Notes under the pieces: model-generated | Databases searched by the model: none | The model's input: only the letters and a program-made list of their open reading frames with translations | Told to the model about the DNA's origin: nothing | Shown here: one piece after another, positions 9,250-17,947 of the stretch | How positions within the stretch are numbered: the first letter of the stretch is position 1 | Layout: each line of letters begins with the position of its first letter | From: Acidobacteriaceae bacterium | GTDB lineage: Bacteria; Acidobacteriota; Terriglobia; Terriglobales; Acidobacteriaceae | DNA: 64,000 bases | Reading direction: 5' to 3' | Assembly: GCA_035944135.1 (NCBI GenBank) | Contig: DASZBM010000001.1 | Coordinates: 434,001-498,000, forward strand | Position numbers and translations under genes: made by a program

Positions 9250-10335
9250 ATGCCAAGTCAGGCTGAGGTCCGGTGGTCGCAGCTCAAGGTCGGCGGCATC
9301 GTTCTTGCCTCCCTCGTGCTCCTCACCACGCTTCTGTTTCTCATGACCAGCAACGCCGGTATAGGCCTGTTCGAGAAGCGCATCATCCTCCACTCCTTCT
9401 TTGACAATGCCGCGGGCGCCAAGGTCGGCGCTCCTGTCTCTCTCGAAGGCGTCAACGTCGGCGAGGTCACGCGCGTCGAGATCTCCACCGATCCCGCGCG
9501 CAAGCTCACTCCCGTCGAACTGGTGATGAAGATCTCGCCGCACTTCCGCTCCAGCATCCGCAAAGACTCCGTCGTCACCCTGCAGACCGCCGGCGTTCTC
9601 GGCGACACCGTCGTCGACATCAACAGCCAGCTCGCCACCGGTCCCGAGATTCAGAATGGCGACGAGCTCCGCACCAAAGACGTCCCCTCCATCGCGGACG
9701 TCGTCGCTTCCAGCCAGGCGACCATCCAAAACCTCAACTCGGTCATGCCGAAGCTCAACGACATCGCGACCTCGCTCGACAGCGATAAGGGTTCCGCGGG
9801 CAAGCTCATCAATGATCCGGAGCTTTACAACCGCGCCGTCGGCGCCATCAACCAGCTGCAGACCCTCGCCACCAATCTCAACAACGGCCGCGGCTCCGCG
9901 GGCAAGCTCCTCACCGACGACACCGTCTATAACAACCTGAAGGATGCCACCGCCAAGCTCGACGCCCTCACCACGAACCTCAGCTCCGGCAAAGGCACCG
10001 CCGGCAAGCTCCTCACCGACGACACGCTCTACAACAACCTCAACAGCACCCTGAATCAGACCAACGCCATCCTCGCGCAGATCAACTCCGGCAAGGGCGG
10101 CCTCGGCATGCTGATCAAGGACCCAGCCTTCGCCGACCACCTCAACGACACCGTCTCGAAGCTCGATCTCCTCCTCACCAACATCGACAACGGCAAGGGC
10201 ACCATCGGCAAGCTGGCCACCGACGACGCAGCCTACAACAACCTCAACAAGCTCCTCACCGACACGGACACCCTGATGAATATGCTCCGGACGGACCCGA
10301 AGAAGTACCTCACGATCCACATGAAGATTTTCTAG
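9250..10335 (+). CDS. MCE/MlaD-family protein with tandem repeats
   Basis: The 361-aa product has an N-terminal membrane anchor (residues about 14-33), an MCE domain (about 40-120, with GAPVSLEGVNVGEV and TAGVLGDTVVDI), then a helical region. From 9781 to 10290 five head-to-tail copies of a 34-residue unit follow, each starting S/N-G-K-G-x-x-G-K-L and containing a D-D-x-x-Y-N-N-L motif. MCE proteins form periplasmic rings or tubes for lipid transfer between membranes. The usual MlaE permease and MlaF ATPase are not adjacent. Function as a lipid carrier is inferred from family. Confidence 0.9.
   Translation: MPSQAEVRWSQLKVGGIVLASLVLLTTLLFLMTSNAGIGLFEKRIILHSFFDNAAGAKVGAPVSLEGVNVGEVTRVEISTDPARKLTPVELVMKISPHFRSSIRKDSVVTLQTAGVLGDTVVDINSQLATGPEIQNGDELRTKDVPSIADVVASSQATIQNLNSVMPKLNDIATSLDSDKGSAGKLINDPELYNRAVGAINQLQTLATNLNNGRGSAGKLLTDDTVYNNLKDATAKLDALTTNLSSGKGTAGKLLTDDTLYNNLNSTLNQTNAILAQINSGKGGLGMLIKDPAFADHLNDTVSKLDLLLTNIDNGKGTIGKLATDDAAYNNLNKLLTDTDTLMNMLRTDPKKYLTIHMKIF
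9781..10290 (+). repeat. five in-frame 102-bp tandem repeats in the MCE gene
   Basis: Five consecutive units of exactly 34 codons begin at 9781, 9883, 9985, 10087 and 10189. Core residues G-x-G-x-x-G-K-L and Y-N-N-L are kept, although unit 4 diverges most (SGKGGLGMLIKD). Confidence 0.9.
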
Positions 10336-10528
10336 CCGGCGTCCCTCACCCGTGCCCCGCCACGTCCGGTTCGCTGAACCCCGCCCTCCCGCCTTTTCCG
10401 TTGTCCCCCCACGAAACTTCCGGCTATCCTGTGTCGTCTCAGCAGCACCGTTCATGCTGTTGTCACCAAGGAGCCGCCAGATTGTCCGGCGACCCCGCAA
10501 TATCAGCAACTCTCTTTCAAGGAGACCT

Positions 10529-12631
10529 ATGCGCGCGCTTGTTATTGCATCACTTCTTGGCCTCGCAGTTCCGCTCTGTCATGGCCAGGAGCTCGACCCC
10601 ATCCACCTCGCCGCCCCCGCTGCCGTCGATCTCGGCTCTGCCCCGACCAAGATCCCGGTCAAGCCCGTTGCCTTCGATGTCAACGCGATCGACAAGTCCG
10701 CCGACCCCTGCCAGGACTTCTTTCAGTACGCCTGCGGCAACTGGAACAAGAACAACCCTATCCCGTCCGACCGCGCGGCCTGGGGCCGCTTTGCCGAGCT
10801 CGCCGAGTACAACAACTATCTCCTCTATAAGGATCTCGTCGCCGCCGCCGAAGCCCCGAAGTCCCCTCTCCAGAAGAAGTATGGTGACTATTTCGCGGCG
10901 TGCATGAACACCGACCTCCTCGACAAGCTCGGCGATAAACCGCTGCTCCCTGACCTCCACGCCATCGACGAGCTCACCAGCGTCAAGCAGCTCGCAGCCT
11001 TCAATGCCAAGCAGGACCGCCGCGGCGGTGGCGCCTTCTTCGCCGTCGCCGTTACGCAGGACCAGAAGGACTCCACCCAGCAGGTCGCCGCTACCGGACA
11101 GGGCGGTCTCACCCTCCCCGATCGCGACTACTACCTGAACCAGGCCGAGCGCTTCCAAAAACTTCGTGAAGGCTACGTCGACAACATGGTCAAGACCTTC
11201 CAGCTCCTCGGCGACTCGCCCGAGAAGGCCGCCAAGGAAGCCGCCGACGTCATGACCATCGAGACCGCTCTCGCCAAAGGCTCGCTCGACCGCGTCGCTC
11301 TTCGCGATCCCGCTACCCGTTACCACCCCATGTCCGTCGCCGACCTTCAGGCCAAGACGCCGAACTTCGACTGGCAGACTTACCTTGACGGCATCGGCCT
11401 TCCGAACGCGAAGACCATCATCGTCACCAGCCTTCCCTATCTCGATACAGCGAACGCCGAGATCACCGACGAGAACCTGCCGGCCATCAAGAGCTACCTG
11501 CGGTGGCACGCCGTACACGCGGCCGCTCCGCTGCTCAGCAAGAACTTCGAGGACGTGAACTTCGACTTCTTCAACCGCACGCTCGGCGGACAGAAGGAAG
11601 AGCTTCCTCGCTGGCAGCGCTGCACGTCCATCACCGACCGCGCGCTCGGCGAAGCCGTCGGCCAGGACTGGGTGAAGCAGAACTTCCCGCCGGCATCCAA
11701 GGAAGCCACCGAGCATCTCGTGAAGGCACTCGAGGCCGCCATGGCAACCGATCTTCAGACTCTTCCCTGGATGAGCCCGGAGACGCGCGTCGAAGCCCGC
11801 AAGAAGCTCGACGCCATCGCCGACAAGATCGGCTATCCCTCGCACTGGCGCGACTACTCAACCCTCGAGGTCAAGCGTGACGACTTCTTCGGCAACACAC
11901 AGCGCTCCGCCGCCTTCGAGCGTCACCGCAATCTCGACAAGTTCGGCAGACCCGTCGACCTCACCGAGTGGGGCATGACGCCGCCCACCGTCAACGCCTA
12001 CTACCAGCCCTCGCAGAACAACATCAACTTCCCCGCCGGAATTCTGCAGCCGCCGTTCTATGACGTCACCAAGGACCCAGCCGTGAACTTCGGCGGCATC
12101 GGCGTCGTCATCGGCCACGAAATGACCCACGGCTTCGACGACCAGGGCGCGCAGTACGACCCCAAGGGCAACGTACGCATGTGGTTCACCAAGGAGGACC
12201 TCGCCAAGTTCAAGGAGCGTAGCGAGTGCTACGCCAAGGAGTACGACGCCTTTGAGGTGGCCCCTGGTCAGAACCTCAACGGCCACCTGACCCTCGGCGA
12301 GAACTCCGCCGACAACGCCGGCATCCGCATCGCCTTCCAGGCCCTGCAGACCACCCTGCAGGAAGAGGGTGCGAAGGCGGAGCCCGGATACGTCGACGGC
12401 AAGCGTGACGGCTACACGCCCAACCAGCGTTTCTTCATCTCCTTCGCTCAGGTATGGTGCGGCAATCAGACCCCGCAGGCCGCCATCAACCAGGCCAAGA
12501 CCAACCCGCACTCCACCGGCGAGTGGCGCGTCAAGGGCACCGTGCAGAACTTCGACGAGTTCGGCAAGGCCTTCGGCTGCAAGAAGGGCGACCCCATGAT
12601 GCCGGCCTCCGGCGGCTGCCGCACCTGGTAG
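10529..12631 (+). CDS. exported M13-family zinc metallopeptidase (neprilysin/PepO-like)
   Basis: The 700-aa product begins with a signal peptide (MRALVIASLLGLAVPLCHGQ) and continues with the M13 start DPCQDFFQYACGNW. Zinc motif VIGHEMTHGFDDQGAQYD gives the HExxH ligands; GENSADNAG gives the third ligand and Asp; the CxxW C-terminus (CRTW) is present. These enzymes cleave peptides in the periplasm or outside. The ATG at 10529 has AAGGAGA eight bases upstream and gives the signal peptide; the frame is open to 10352, but that extension is Arg-rich and unlikely. Length matches the family. Confidence 0.96.
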   Translation: MRALVIASLLGLAVPLCHGQELDPIHLAAPAAVDLGSAPTKIPVKPVAFDVNAIDKSADPCQDFFQYACGNWNKNNPIPSDRAAWGRFAELAEYNNYLLYKDLVAAAEAPKSPLQKKYGDYFAACMNTDLLDKLGDKPLLPDLHAIDELTSVKQLAAFNAKQDRRGGGAFFAVAVTQDQKDSTQQVAATGQGGLTLPDRDYYLNQAERFQKLREGYVDNMVKTFQLLGDSPEKAAKEAADVMTIETALAKGSLDRVALRDPATRYHPMSVADLQAKTPNFDWQTYLDGIGLPNAKTIIVTSLPYLDTANAEITDENLPAIKSYLRWHAVHAAAPLLSKNFEDVNFDFFNRTLGGQKEELPRWQRCTSITDRALGEAVGQDWVKQNFPPASKEATEHLVKALEAAMATDLQTLPWMSPETRVEARKKLDAIADKIGYPSHWRDYSTLEVKRDDFFGNTQRSAAFERHRNLDKFGRPVDLTEWGMTPPTVNAYYQPSQNNINFPAGILQPPFYDVTKDPAVNFGGIGVVIGHEMTHGFDDQGAQYDPKGNVRMWFTKEDLAKFKERSECYAKEYDAFEVAPGQNLNGHLTLGENSADNAGIRIAFQALQTTLQEEGAKAEPGYVDGKRDGYTPNQRFFISFAQVWCGNQTPQAAINQAKTNPHSTGEWRVKGTVQNFDEFGKAFGCKKGDPMMPASGGCRTW

Positions 12632-12650
12632 TCCTCAATTCCACCCTATC

Positions 12651-12690
12651 CAAAGCCCCGGACACGTTCCGGGGCTTTGCCTTTGTTCTT
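12651..12690 (+). terminator. rho-independent terminator after the M13 peptidase
   Basis: Stem CAAAGCCCCGG / CCGGGGCTTTG with a short loop, followed by a T-rich stretch, 20 bp after the stop. Confidence 0.88.
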
Positions 12691-12735
12691 GCTCTTCTTG
12701 TCGTCATTCCCGAATCTGCTCTCGCTTTTGCTCCT
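12677..12735 (+). repeat. degenerate copy of dispersed GTCATCCCCGAAGGGG repeat
   Basis: Reads TTCTTGTCGTCATTCCCGAA then TCTGCTCTCGCTTTTGCTCC. It matches the copies at 15634, 19585 and 19771 but has lost the right arm of the small hairpin. Confidence 0.55.
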
Positions 12736-12736
12736 C

Positions 12737-12773
12737 ACTAACCACTAACTACTAACTACTAACCACTCCAAAC
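12737..12773 (+). repeat. short degenerate tandem tract (ACTAACTACTAAC)
   Basis: About 37 bp of near-repeated 7-8 bp words in a gap, before a run rich in C and A. Confidence 0.6.
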
Positions 12774-12933
12774 CCAGCCTCGTCACCCACTCCCACCCCA
12801 AACCCCGTCTATCTCAATTGGCAGAAATCGTCTGCCGCCACTACAATCAGACGAAGGTTTGTACTCTCTCCAAGATAGGTTTCTCCGCACGCCGGCTTTT
12901 GAACGCTGAGCACGACGGGGATGAAGGAAGCAC

Positions 12934-14172
12934 ATGAAGTTGAGTTGGTTCGGCCGGCTGGCTCTGGCCCTGTTTGCGTCGTTGGCCTTGGGACTTGGCA
13001 TGTCGGCATGTGGTGGTGGAACCATCGCCTACCTCTGGGTCCTTGGGCAGCAGTACAACCAGATCGCCGCCTTCAAGGTTGACGATTACACCGGCAATCT
13101 CACCCAGACGCCGCATGAGCCCTTTTCCGTGCAGGGCACAAATCCCGTCACCCTCGTGGTCAAGGCGGGCGGCCGCTTCGTCTACGTGCTGAACCAGGGC
13201 ACGCTGCCGTCAACCTGCACCAGCGCCTCCACCTGCACCACCGCGTGGACCGGCAGCGGCATCGTCGAGTTCTCCGTCGGCGGCGACGGCTCCCTTACCT
13301 ATCAGCAGACCTACCACAGCCAGGGATTTGAACCCGTCTGGATGCAGTTCGACAGCACGAACTCCTATCTCTACGTGGTCGACAAGTACTCCCCGAGCGG
13401 CGACGGCAACGGCTCGATCACGTCGTTCTCCATCGACCCGACCACCGGCCGTCTCACGCTCGTGCTCAACACCCAGTCCGTTCCGCCCAACAGCCCCGCG
13501 CCTACCTACTGGGAAGTCGGCAAGAATCCGATCATGATGAAGCAGCTCGGAAGCTGCCTGTTTACCGTCAATTCCGCGGACCAGTCCATCACCCCATACA
13601 GCACCTCCGGCGGCCAGCTCGTCAACACCACCACCGGCAAGATTGCGACCAGCGCCAGCAACATCACTTCGATCAACGGCAACGGCAGCACCATCATCCT
13701 CACCGACGCCGGCAGCAACGAGATCCTGCCCTACGCGGTCGGTTCGAGCTGCAATCTGAACTCCACCGACGGTGGCGCCACTCCGAACGCAGCCGGAACG
13801 TCGAACCCCGTCAACTCGTTCATCGCCACCGGCGGCACCAACACCTATCTGTACATCCTGAATCAATCGACCACGAACACCACATCGAATCAGCCGTACA
13901 GCAGCATCTCCGGCTTCCTGGTCCAGTCCACCGGGCTTGCGCCACTCACCGCGGGCTCCGCCAATGGTGTCTATCAGGTTCAGGCCGCTCCTGTTTGCAT
14001 GGTCGAAGATCCCACCAACAAGTGGATGTACGTCTCCAACCGCGATCCAGGGGCCGTTACCGGAAAGCAATTTGATCAAACGACCGGCGCACTCTCTGAC
14101 CTCCCGCGCGGTTCCAACTTCCCCGCCACCGGCCTGGCCTCCTGCCTCGCCATCAGCGGGAACGTCGACTAG
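12934..14172 (+). CDS. beta-propeller (YVTN/lactonase-like) lipoprotein
   Basis: The 412-aa product starts MKLSWFGRLALALFAS and has a lipobox at LGMSACGGG, indicating a lipoprotein. The mature chain carries repeated propeller blades of the form FVYVLNQ / YLYVVDKYS / WMYVSNRD, each followed by I-x-x-F-x-x-D-x-x-T-G-x-L. Such proteins resemble 6-phosphogluconolactonase folds, but no catalytic site can be assigned. It is paralogous to the next gene, 99 bp downstream. Confidence 0.85.
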   Translation: MKLSWFGRLALALFASLALGLGMSACGGGTIAYLWVLGQQYNQIAAFKVDDYTGNLTQTPHEPFSVQGTNPVTLVVKAGGRFVYVLNQGTLPSTCTSASTCTTAWTGSGIVEFSVGGDGSLTYQQTYHSQGFEPVWMQFDSTNSYLYVVDKYSPSGDGNGSITSFSIDPTTGRLTLVLNTQSVPPNSPAPTYWEVGKNPIMMKQLGSCLFTVNSADQSITPYSTSGGQLVNTTTGKIATSASNITSINGNGSTIILTDAGSNEILPYAVGSSCNLNSTDGGATPNAAGTSNPVNSFIATGGTNTYLYILNQSTTNTTSNQPYSSISGFLVQSTGLAPLTAGSANGVYQVQAAPVCMVEDPTNKWMYVSNRDPGAVTGKQFDQTTGALSDLPRGSNFPATGLASCLAISGNVD

Positions 14173-14271
14173 GAGCCTCTCGTGCCTCGGATCGACGATT
14201 CATCTATGACTCACACGGCCACGGCCGAAACTCACGCGGCGCGTCTCACCGCGCCAGCGCAAGGGAAGCAA

Positions 14272-15561
14272 ATGACGTACAAAAGAACGCTCCAGGCTGC
14301 GATGGCCGCAGGTATTTCAGTAGCCATTGGCCTCGGCGCAACGGCCTGCAGCCGCGACTACGTATCGGATTACGTCTACACAGTCTCGGCCTCCAGCGGA
14401 AGCATCAATGGCTTTGCCGTCGACTACCAGACCGGAATCCTGAGCCAGATCACCGGCTCGCCCTTCCAGACCGGCTTCACCCGCGAGACGGCCGTCGTGC
14501 CCTCGCCCGACGGCAAGTTCCTCTATGTCCTCTCCGGCTCTGAGGACTCCAAGGTCATCGAGTTCGCCGTCGGCACCGATGGCAAGCTCTACGGCCAGCA
14601 CACCTACTCGCTCACCGGAACCTACCCCACGGCCATGGCGATCGACTCCGCCGGCAAGTTCCTGTACATCACCTTCAAGTACCAGCCCGGCTTCACGCCC
14701 GCATCCCCCGGCCCCGGCGGCGTGACCATCTTCCCCATCAATAGCGACAACACGCTCGGGACCGCGGTCACCGTCAACGGCTTGCCTTACCTCGCCGTCG
14801 GCAACAATCCGGCCGCGATCAGCGTCTCGCCCGCCGTTTGCTCGCCTACACCTGTGATCTCTTCCAACACAGCCTGCACGGGAACCACGGGCGCCGGCCA
14901 CCAGAACGTCTTCGTCTATATCGTCGACCAGGAAGCACCACCCAACGCCACCGTTCTCGGCTTCGCCCAGAACACCTCCACCGGCGCGTTGACTCCGCTC
15001 TCCGGCACGACCTTCAGCTCCAGCCTGAAGACCTATCAGGGATACAGCGCCGGCGTCGCTCCCAGCGCGATCGCTACGGATCCCACCGGCCGCTTCGTCT
15101 ACGTCACCGACCAGAACGCCAACCAGATCTACGGCTACGCCATCGACAACCAGAAGACCGGCAATCTCGCACCGCTCGTCTCCAGCCCCTACGGCACCGG
15201 CGAATTCCCCGTCTCTATCGTCATCGACCCGCGCGGCAAGTACGTCTACGCCACCAACCTCAACAGCAGCTCGGTGAGCGCTTACGCCATCGACCAGGCC
15301 AGCGGCTCCCTTTCGAGCATCGCCGGCAACTCGAGCTTCACCACCGGCACGCGTCCCACCTGCGTCACTATCGAGCCGGCGCTCGGCATTTACCTCTACA
15401 CCTCCAACTACCTCGACGGCACTGTCTCCGCTGGCCAGCTCAGCCCCAACACCGGTGCCCTTACCGGCGTAGAAGCCTCGCCGTTTACCGTCTCCGCCCT
15501 GCCCGCGTGCATCGCCTCCGTTCCCAACGGCGCGCACTCCTTCCAGCTCGCCAACCCGTAG
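14272..15561 (+). CDS. beta-propeller (YVTN/lactonase-like) lipoprotein, second copy
   Basis: From the ATG at 14272, preceded by AAGGGAAG, the product is 429 aa with a lipobox at GLGATACSRD. At least six blades show FLYVLSGS, FVYVTDQNANQIYGYAI, YVYATNLNSSSVSAYAID and IYLYTSNYLDG. The start at 14182 would prepend 30 residues before the signal peptide and is rejected. Paralogy and tandem arrangement with the preceding gene suggest duplication. Role unknown; surface binding is a guess. Confidence 0.85.
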   Translation: MTYKRTLQAAMAAGISVAIGLGATACSRDYVSDYVYTVSASSGSINGFAVDYQTGILSQITGSPFQTGFTRETAVVPSPDGKFLYVLSGSEDSKVIEFAVGTDGKLYGQHTYSLTGTYPTAMAIDSAGKFLYITFKYQPGFTPASPGPGGVTIFPINSDNTLGTAVTVNGLPYLAVGNNPAAISVSPAVCSPTPVISSNTACTGTTGAGHQNVFVYIVDQEAPPNATVLGFAQNTSTGALTPLSGTTFSSSLKTYQGYSAGVAPSAIATDPTGRFVYVTDQNANQIYGYAIDNQKTGNLAPLVSSPYGTGEFPVSIVIDPRGKYVYATNLNSSSVSAYAIDQASGSLSSIAGNSSFTTGTRPTCVTIEPALGIYLYTSNYLDGTVSAGQLSPNTGALTGVEASPFTVSALPACIASVPNGAHSFQLANP

Positions 15562-15564
15562 AGC

Positions 15565-15598
15565 AGCGAGTCAGCAAGCTAGCGAGTCAGCAAGTCGG
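15565..15598 (+). repeat. GCGAGTCAGC repeat tract, intergenic copy
   Basis: A 34-bp run of AGCGAGTCAGC-type words immediately after the lipoprotein stop. It matches 29 of 34 bases of a tract inside the UvrC-like gene at 50872. Confidence 0.8.
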
Positions 15599-15604
15599 CA
15601 CCAG

Positions 15605-15645
15605 GCAAAAGCGCTCCGGGACATCCGGAGCGCTTTTGCTTTTGC
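15605..15645 (+). terminator. rho-independent terminator after the second propeller gene
   Basis: A 15-bp perfect stem (GCAAAAGCGCTCCGG / CCGGAGCGCTTTTGC) with a 5-nt loop, followed by TTTTGCC. Confidence 0.9.
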
Positions 15646-15690
15646 CTTGTTCTTCTTTCTGTCATCCCCGAAGGGGATCTGCTTCTGCCT
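15634..15690 (+). repeat. dispersed GTCATCCCCGAAGGGG repeat, intact copy
   Basis: Contains CTTTCTGTCATCCCCGAAGG then GGATCTGCTTCTGCC, with the perfect mini-hairpin ATCCCC-GAA-GGGGAT. It partly overlaps the terminator tail. Confidence 0.75.
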
Positions 15691-15770
15691 TATTCACTAT
15701 TCACTACTCACTATTCACTCGAGCCGCCTCACTCCACCGCCCGCTAACCACTGCCCCGCCACGCCCCGAT

Positions 15771-15802
15771 GACTCGCTGACTCGCTGACTCGCTGACTCG
15801 CT
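15771..15802 (+). repeat. four perfect tandem copies of GACTCGCT
   Basis: An 8-bp unit repeated four times without error, ending 12 bp before the kdsA start. It is the reverse complement of the GCGAGTCA word at 15565 and 50872. Its position occupies the place of the Shine-Dalgarno and leader. Confidence 0.9.
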
Positions 15803-15814
15803 GATAATAGTTCC

Positions 15815-16666
15815 ATGCCTCACGCTTCCAGCTTCCCTCTCGGCGGCATCACCCTCGGTGGCGGCCCGCTCTTCCTCATCGCCGGCCCCTGCGTCATCGA
15901 GTCCGAACCGCACGCCCGCCGCATGGCCGACGCCATCCAGCGCATCGCCTCCGACATCCGCATCCCCTACATCTTCAAAGCCAGCTACGACAAGGCCAAC
16001 CGCACCTCCATCCACAGCTTCCGCGGCCCCGGCATCGAAGAAGGCGCGCGCATCCTCCGCCTCATCGCCGAGCAAAACCGCCTCCCCGTCCTCACCGACA
16101 TCCACACCGCCGACCAAGCCACCGAGCTCTCAGACCGCCTCGGCCCCGTCGACGCCATGCTCCAGATCCCCGCCTTCCTCTGCCGCCAGACCGACCTCCT
16201 CATCGCCGCCGCCCGCGCCTGCGCCTCCCCCAATCGCGCCGTCAACGTCAAAAAAGGCCAGTTCGTCGCCCCTTGGGACATGCGACACGCCGTCGAAAAG
16301 GTCCGCGAATCCGGCTGCCCCCGCGTCACCCTCACCGAGCGCGGTGCCTCCTTCGGCTACAACAACCTCGTCGTCGACATGCGCTCCCTGCCCGTCATGC
16401 GCGCCATGGCGCCCGTCGTCTTCGACGCCACCCACTCCGTCCAGACCCCCTCAGCCGCCAACGGAGTCTCCGGCGGCCAGCCCGAGTTCATCCCCGTCCT
16501 CGCCCGCGCCGCCGTCGCCGCCGGCATCGACGGCATCTTCCTCGAGGTCCACGACAACCCTGCCGAAGCCAAATCCGACGGCGCCAACGCCCTCCACCTC
16601 AACCGCCTGCGCTCCGTCCTCGAGACACTCCTCGCCATCCACGCGGCCGTCCCACCCACCGAGTAA
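15815..16666 (+). CDS. kdsA: 3-deoxy-8-phosphooctulonate synthase (KDO8P synthase)
   Basis: KdsA condenses PEP with arabinose 5-phosphate to make KDO 8-phosphate for the lipopolysaccharide inner core, so the cell should make LPS. Motifs: AGPCVIES, KASYDKANRTS, TDIHTADQA, KKGQFVAPWDM, TERGASFGYNNLVVDM, FDATHSVQTP and EVHDNP, over 283 aa. The Cys in GPCVIE, the His in ATHSV, the Glu in EVHDN and a downstream Asp match the metal-ligand set of metal-dependent KDO8P synthases (Aquifex type) rather than the Asn-type E. coli enzyme. The leader contains four GACTCGCT repeats. Confidence 0.96.
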   Translation: MPHASSFPLGGITLGGGPLFLIAGPCVIESEPHARRMADAIQRIASDIRIPYIFKASYDKANRTSIHSFRGPGIEEGARILRLIAEQNRLPVLTDIHTADQATELSDRLGPVDAMLQIPAFLCRQTDLLIAAARACASPNRAVNVKKGQFVAPWDMRHAVEKVRESGCPRVTLTERGASFGYNNLVVDMRSLPVMRAMAPVVFDATHSVQTPSAANGVSGGQPEFIPVLARAAVAAGIDGIFLEVHDNPAEAKSDGANALHLNRLRSVLETLLAIHAAVPPTE

Positions 16667-16686
16667 CCCCGGCCCTTAAAGGAAAA

Positions 16687-16705
16687 GACCCCCGAGCCGG
16701 GGGTC
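16687..16705 (+). terminator. hairpin after kdsA, probable terminator
   Basis: Perfect stem GACCCCCG / CGGGGGTC with a 3-nt loop, 21 bp after the kdsA stop. No T-run follows, so termination is less certain. The rest of the gap to 16882 shows nothing recognisable. Confidence 0.55.
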
Positions 16706-16882
16706 GTCCATGCTCAGGGGCCCAATCTGCCTTGGTCGCTGGAGGCGTTGTCGAGGACTCTGATCAAGCAGTCTGCATGGCCGGAAACATCATCGGCCAA
16801 CCAAGGTCACTAAGGGTTGAACGTTCCAGGACCAGAAAAAGGGTATGGAAATCCTGTTAAAATCCTCTGCAAACCTCACAGT

Positions 16883-17431
16883 TTATCGTGTTGAGACTTG
16901 GACAACCTTTAGCGCCGGAGTCTGCTGATTCCAGTTGTCGCTAACTCCCTCAAAAATCAACCGAAAATCCGCCTGCGCCCCCGGCGCTAACGGGGCCGCG
17001 CTCAGCGGCTCGGTATCCACATAGGGCTGCCGCGTCCGAATAATCGACACCGGCGCGCTCAGCACCTGCGGATTTCCCCCGTCCGCCGCAAACGTGGCCT
17101 CGACTGTCACGCCCGTCACCGTCTGGTTCCCATGGTTCACGATGTGCCCATCCACATACGTCGAGCGCCCGCCCGACAGACTCTCCGCCTGGCTCGGCTG
17201 CGGATTTGTCAGCTCCAGGTTCGCCGCATAGGCCGCACCGCCCCCCGGTCCGCCCCTGTGCCGCCCTAGCAGAAGAAACGCCACCACGATCACCACCACC
17301 ACCGCGGCCGCTATCGCCACTGTACTGGCCTGAAAACCCTTGTCACGAGGCTCAGCTCGAAACAGAGGATCGCCCCCTGCATCCCGAGGGTTCTTCGAAT
17401 CTGGAGGAAATTTTGTCGGCTCAGGCATCAC
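16883..17431 (-). CDS. membrane-anchored protein, DUF2393-like
   Basis: The 182-aa product has a charged N-terminus, one transmembrane segment (residues about 37-56, AIAAAVVVVIVVAFLLLG), a Gly-rich linker, then a beta-rich extracytoplasmic domain containing YVDGHIVNHGNQTVTGVTVE and QADFRLIFEGVSDNWN. The domain pattern fits DUF2393/FxLYD-like folds that modify envelope proteins, but that assignment is from memory. No operon partner is visible. Confidence 0.75.
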   Translation of the reverse strand: MMPEPTKFPPDSKNPRDAGGDPLFRAEPRDKGFQASTVAIAAAVVVVIVVAFLLLGRHRGGPGGGAAYAANLELTNPQPSQAESLSGGRSTYVDGHIVNHGNQTVTGVTVEATFAADGGNPQVLSAPVSIIRTRQPYVDTEPLSAAPLAPGAQADFRLIFEGVSDNWNQQTPALKVVQVSTR

Positions 17432-17537
17432 GAGCGATTCTATACTGCACCAAATCCTTCAAGAGCTTTCTGGGTTCGGCTTCACTTTAGGCAGAGCATC
17501 TGCCGCACCTCTGGAGTACCTTGGGACGAGGTCCCTG

Positions 17538-17789
17538 ATGTCCAAGCACGCCAGCTCCGCGAGTCTTCGCATCTGCCAGCCCCGCGTGCCCATCCCCGGC
17601 ACGCAGCAGGAGCGCGAGCGCGACTATGCCCAGACCCTCCACCGCGAAGCTCCGTTCCTTATCCAGTCCGAGCTCAGCCGCATCCGCCCCACCGACGGCG
17701 CACCCGGCAACCTGCTCAACCGCATCTGTCTCGCCATCGACGTCCTCCTCGGCCGCAGCAACGTCTACGTCGACCGTCGCCGCCACTAG
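17538..17789 (+). CDS. small hypothetical protein
   Basis: The frame from the Met at 17538 gives 83 aa with sensible composition (RERDYAQTLHREAPFLIQSE, then LLNRICLAIDVLLGRSN). It is soluble and partly helical with no signal peptide. An upstream extension to 17340 overlaps the divergent gene and looks non-coding. Family not recognised. Confidence 0.55.
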   Translation: MSKHASSASLRICQPRVPIPGTQQERERDYAQTLHREAPFLIQSELSRIRPTDGAPGNLLNRICLAIDVLLGRSNVYVDRRRH

Positions 17790-17947
17790 CGTGCTTGCTC
17801 CGTCCCTGGCTTTCACTCGCACGACCCTTAACCTCGCACATTGCATCCGATATCGCGTCGGTTCACTAACTGCGTAAACATTCATACTGGCAACGGAAGC
17901 AGGGGCCAATCGGCCTCAACGGACAGCATCTGCCCGGAGGATCAACA

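Larger units (their letters stand above)
12632..12933. other. intergenic stretch with terminator and simple repeats
   Basis: This 302-bp gap holds the terminator, a degraded copy of the GTCATCCCCGAAGGGG repeat family (12677-12735), a microsatellite-like tract of CTAACTA/CTAACCA words (12737-12773) and the presumed promoter of the following lipoprotein gene. No gene is seen. Confidence 0.6.

Noticed and set aside
9781-10290. Regular repeats at 102 bp that might be read as a CRISPR array
   Set aside because: The repeats are in frame inside a gene, with no spacers and no cas genes.
8881-10509. 542-aa frame on the minus strand across acpS and the MCE gene
   Set aside because: Antisense shadow with Val/Glu/Arg/Gly repeats arising from the tandem repeats on the other strand.
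10550-11845. 431-aa frame antisense to the M13 peptidase gene
   Set aside because: Shadow of a codon-biased gene; composition is unlike a folded protein and the sense frame has all M13 motifs.
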